Positions 44,195 through 46,363 of a DNA stretch of 46,363 bases are shown here, in pieces (the stretch's first letter is position 1; every line of letters begins with the position of its first letter). The notes below the pieces were generated by a model. It made no database searches. It had not been told where the DNA came from and saw only the letters and a list, made by a program, of their open reading frames with translations. A program made the position numbers and the translations under genes. The stretch comes from Flavobacteriales bacterium (GTDB lineage: Bacteria; Bacteroidota; Bacteroidia; CAIKAF01): NCBI GenBank assembly GCA_025055575.1, contig JANWWP010000050.1, positions 1-46,363 on the forward strand, given 5' to 3'.

Positions 44195-45771
44195 TGCGTC
44201 CTGTTCCTCTTCTCCTTTTCTTCGTGATCCGCCTTTGTTCAGCGCAATCTCTTTGGCTGATTCCGGTCCCACAACAGGTGGTGATAAAGGGCGGTTTTTT
44301 CCCTTTACATTCCCAATGCGTTCTGAGGGATTCTGCTGGGCGCGGGGCCCCGGCTTGGTCTGCCATGGAAGCGGTGCTGGGCCGCCTGGGCCTGGATTTG
44401 CCGGAAATAGGGCGCGATCCTCGGACCGATAAAAAATCAGACGGAGGAATTTATCTAAAGGTGCGCGAAACAGAAGCGCCAGGGCATTATCGACTCCTGA
44501 TTGAACCACGGTACCTGGAAGTGGCCGGCAGCCCTTCCGGTGTTTTTCATGGGCTCATGACGCTGGCCCAGTTGATTCTGGGAGCTCCAAAGGCGCAGGA
44601 CACGGTGTATCTTCCCTGTCTTCAAATGGAAGATCAGCCCAGATTTGGCTGGCGGGGTATGCACCTGGATGTCGTGCGCCATTTCTTCCCCGTGGAATTC
44701 CTTAAGAAGTATATCGATCTTCTGGCCCTTTATAAATTCAATGTGTTTCATTGGCACCTCACCGATGACCAAGGCTGGAGGATTGAAATAAAAAAATATC
44801 CGCAGCTCACGCAAAAAGGCAGCGTGCGCCATGGAAGCATGGTGGGACATTACAACGAAGGGCGGGTGGACGACCTTCCGTATGGAGGATTTTACACGCA
44901 GGATGAAGTGCGGGAAGTGGTTCGATACGCCGCGGAACGTCACATCACAGTGGTTCCAGAAATTGAAATGCCCGGCCATGCCCAGGCAGCTCTGGCGGTT
45001 TTCCCCCGTCTCAGTTGCACGGGCGGACCTTTTGAGGTGGGTCGGGTGTGGGGCATTTACGAAGACGTGTTCTGCACCAAAGAAGAGGTATTTGACTTTT
45101 TAAAAGATGTTCTGACGGAAGTAGCCTCGTTGTTTCCTTCGCCTTATATTCATATCGGGGGAGATGAGTGTCCGAAGACCCGCTGGAAAGTGTGCGGCGT
45201 ATGCCAGGGCAACATCAGGCGTCTGGGCCTTCGGGACGAACACGCCTTGCAAAGCTATTTCATTCGGCGCATCGAGGCTATTCTGCAAGGACTGAATAAA
45301 AAGCTGATGGGCTGGGACGAAATTATGGAAGGCGGCCTGGCCCAGACAGCTACGGTCATGAGCTGGCGGGGTACAGAAGGCGGACTGCAGGCCGCTATGC
45401 AAGGCAACGATGTGGTGATGTCCCCGGGGCGCCCCTGCTATTTTGACCACCGTCAAAAAGTGCCTGAAGATTCCCTGACAATTGGTGGATACAATCCTTT
45501 GTCGGCTGTTTATGCTTATGAGCCCATTCCGCCCCAGCTGCCATCCGAGAAACATGTTCACATTCTGGGCGCTCAAGGCAATGTCTGGACGGAATACATG
45601 ACCCATCCGGCCAAGGTGGAATATATGGTACTGCCCCGGCTCCCGGCTTTGTCAGAGGTGCTTTGGTCACCTGCCATAAAAAGAGACTGGCAGGATTTTT
45701 TGCGCCGAATTCAGGTCCACAAAACTTTTTGGCAAGCCGGCAATTACCAGTATTGCGAAACGGTGGAATGA
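44194..45771 (+). CDS. Family GH20 beta-N-acetylhexosaminidase
   Basis: A 525-residue exported glycosidase that removes terminal GlcNAc or GalNAc. The signal peptide is MRPVPLLLFFVIRLCSAQ, from the ATG at 44194 (a TTG one codon earlier was rejected). An N-terminal GH20b domain (residues about 20-140) is followed by the catalytic barrel: WRGMHLDVVRHFFP, FHWHLTDDQGWRIEI, VPEIEMPGHAQAAL, and the catalytic pair Asp324-Glu325 in HIGGDECPKTRW; substrate assistance by the acetamido group is the family mechanism. It overlaps the ROK kinase by 1 bp and cutC by 4 bp. Confidence 0.95.
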   Translation: MRPVPLLLFFVIRLCSAQSLWLIPVPQQVVIKGGFFPLHSQCVLRDSAGRGAPAWSAMEAVLGRLGLDLPEIGRDPRTDKKSDGGIYLKVRETEAPGHYRLLIEPRYLEVAGSPSGVFHGLMTLAQLILGAPKAQDTVYLPCLQMEDQPRFGWRGMHLDVVRHFFPVEFLKKYIDLLALYKFNVFHWHLTDDQGWRIEIKKYPQLTQKGSVRHGSMVGHYNEGRVDDLPYGGFYTQDEVREVVRYAAERHITVVPEIEMPGHAQAALAVFPRLSCTGGPFEVGRVWGIYEDVFCTKEEVFDFLKDVLTEVASLFPSPYIHIGGDECPKTRWKVCGVCQGNIRRLGLRDEHALQSYFIRRIEAILQGLNKKLMGWDEIMEGGLAQTATVMSWRGTEGGLQAAMQGNDVVMSPGRPCYFDHRQKVPEDSLTIGGYNPLSAVYAYEPIPPQLPSEKHVHILGAQGNVWTEYMTHPAKVEYMVLPRLPALSEVLWSPAIKRDWQDFLRRIQVHKTFWQAGNYQYCETVE

Positions 45772-46363
45772 GGGTCTTTCCGGTTCTGGAAATTGCCTGT
45801 TTCTCGCGTCGGGATGCTTTTGTGGCACAACAGGCCGGAGCCCACCGAATCGAATTCTGCTCTGGCTATGCTTCGGGCGGGGTGAGCGCGCCTCCCACGG
45901 TGGTGGAGGAAGTCTGCCGCGGGGCCGGTGTGCCGGTGGTCGCCATGCTGCGGCCCCGCCCCGGAAATTTTGTGTATTCCGAAAAAGAATGGGCGGGCAT
46001 GATGCGTCTTTTGGATCAATATCTAAAGGCGGGTGTAGCAGGAATAGCCGTTGGTTGCCTTCGTCCGGACGGTCGCCTGGATGTAGCCAGGATGGCGCGG
46101 CTGGTGGCGACGGCTGCGCCGGTCCAGGTGACACTACATCGGGCTTTTGATCTGACGCCCAACCCTCTGGCAACTGTGCAGATGGCCTGCGATCTTGGAA
46201 TTGCCAGAATTCTTACAGCCGGAAGAGCCGCCGGGGCTTTGCAGGGTCTTCCCGTTTTGCGGCAGCTGGTGGCGCACTCGCAGGGTCGGATAGAAATCAT
46301 GGCCGGAGGCGGGGTACGCTCCGGAAACTTGAAACAACTGCTGGAAAAAAGTGGGCTTTGTGC
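45768..46363 (+). CDS. cutC: CutC family protein, 5' part (runs off the right edge)
   Basis: An ATG at 45768 overlaps the GH20 stop (ATGA), and the frame stays open for 198 codons to the window edge; family members have about 240 residues, so roughly the last 45 are missing. CutC motifs seen are LEIACFSRRDAFVAQQAGA, HRIEFCSGYASGGVSAPP, MLRPRPGNFVYSEKEW, VTLHRAFDLTPNP, ILTAGRAAGALQG and IEIMAGGGVRSGNL. CutC is a TIM barrel once tied to copper tolerance in E. coli, but its real role is doubtful. Linkage to GH20 and ROK genes suggests sugar-related metabolism instead. Confidence 0.92.
   Translation, partial: MRVFPVLEIACFSRRDAFVAQQAGAHRIEFCSGYASGGVSAPPTVVEEVCRGAGVPVVAMLRPRPGNFVYSEKEWAGMMRLLDQYLKAGVAGIAVGCLRPDGRLDVARMARLVATAAPVQVTLHRAFDLTPNPLATVQMACDLGIARILTAGRAAGALQGLPVLRQLVAHSQGRIEIMAGGGVRSGNLKQLLEKSGLC

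Overview
The window looks like a chromosomal segment of a member of the Bacteroidota (Bacteroidetes). The evidence is a type IX secretion sorting domain of the gliding-motility (CHU_C) type, a TonB-dependent receptor paired with a DUF4249 lipoprotein, the conserved neighbourhood dciA-like/recF/TPR/ribH, an rny-zapA cluster, and many promoters with the Bacteroidota -7 element TAnnTTTG close to start codons. Clear Shine-Dalgarno sites are not apparent, and GTG and TTG starts are common. Order and genus cannot be fixed from this sequence. I saw no rRNA, tRNA, CRISPR array, insertion sequence or prophage, and no gene-free stretch exceeds about 300 bases.

Layout. 1-1131: an exported protein with an Ig-like fold followed by a long charged helix built from 72-bp repeats; a single-base stop interrupts it and the reading frame continues off the left edge. 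1243-3972: DciA-like protein, RecF, a membrane-anchored TPR protein and lumazine synthase. 4009-8053: an orphan oligopeptide-binding lipoprotein, then pyrG and a small lipoprotein. 8053-12741: hutI with two long G tracts, convergent with an aldolase-accD-FAD oxidase operon. 12952-16277: a TonB-dependent receptor plus DUF4249 lipoprotein with a palindrome beside the promoter. 16542-20391: a Tat-exported GH1 glycosidase, an SH3-like exported protein, RimK and phosphatidylserine decarboxylase. 20429-25649: a second Ig-fold/charged-helix protein (paralogue of the first), a flippase, RNase Y, ZapA and a coiled-coil partner. 25780-33537: an antiporter, FAH-family enzyme, DnaQ-type exonuclease, YggS, an RlmB-like methyltransferase, a GT-B-like protein, a DUF2147 protein and an OmpA/TPR lipoprotein. 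33569-37616: a LolA-like protein, tandem Usp, aldehyde dehydrogenase and EamA transporter. 37669-41670: a 1333-residue secreted protein with a nidogen-like domain, an array of about nine Ig-like repeats, two PKD-like domains and CHU_C. 41868-46363: photolyase, then overlapping ROK kinase, GH20 hexosaminidase and CutC (cut by the right edge).

Most of the window is housekeeping and envelope biology. The parts least explained by known families are the two Ig-fold/charged-helix proteins (1-1131 and 20429-22141), the nidogen-like repeat protein, the OmpA/TPR lipoprotein and the G-tract-bearing hutI. All functional statements come from reading motifs by eye; no database search was run.
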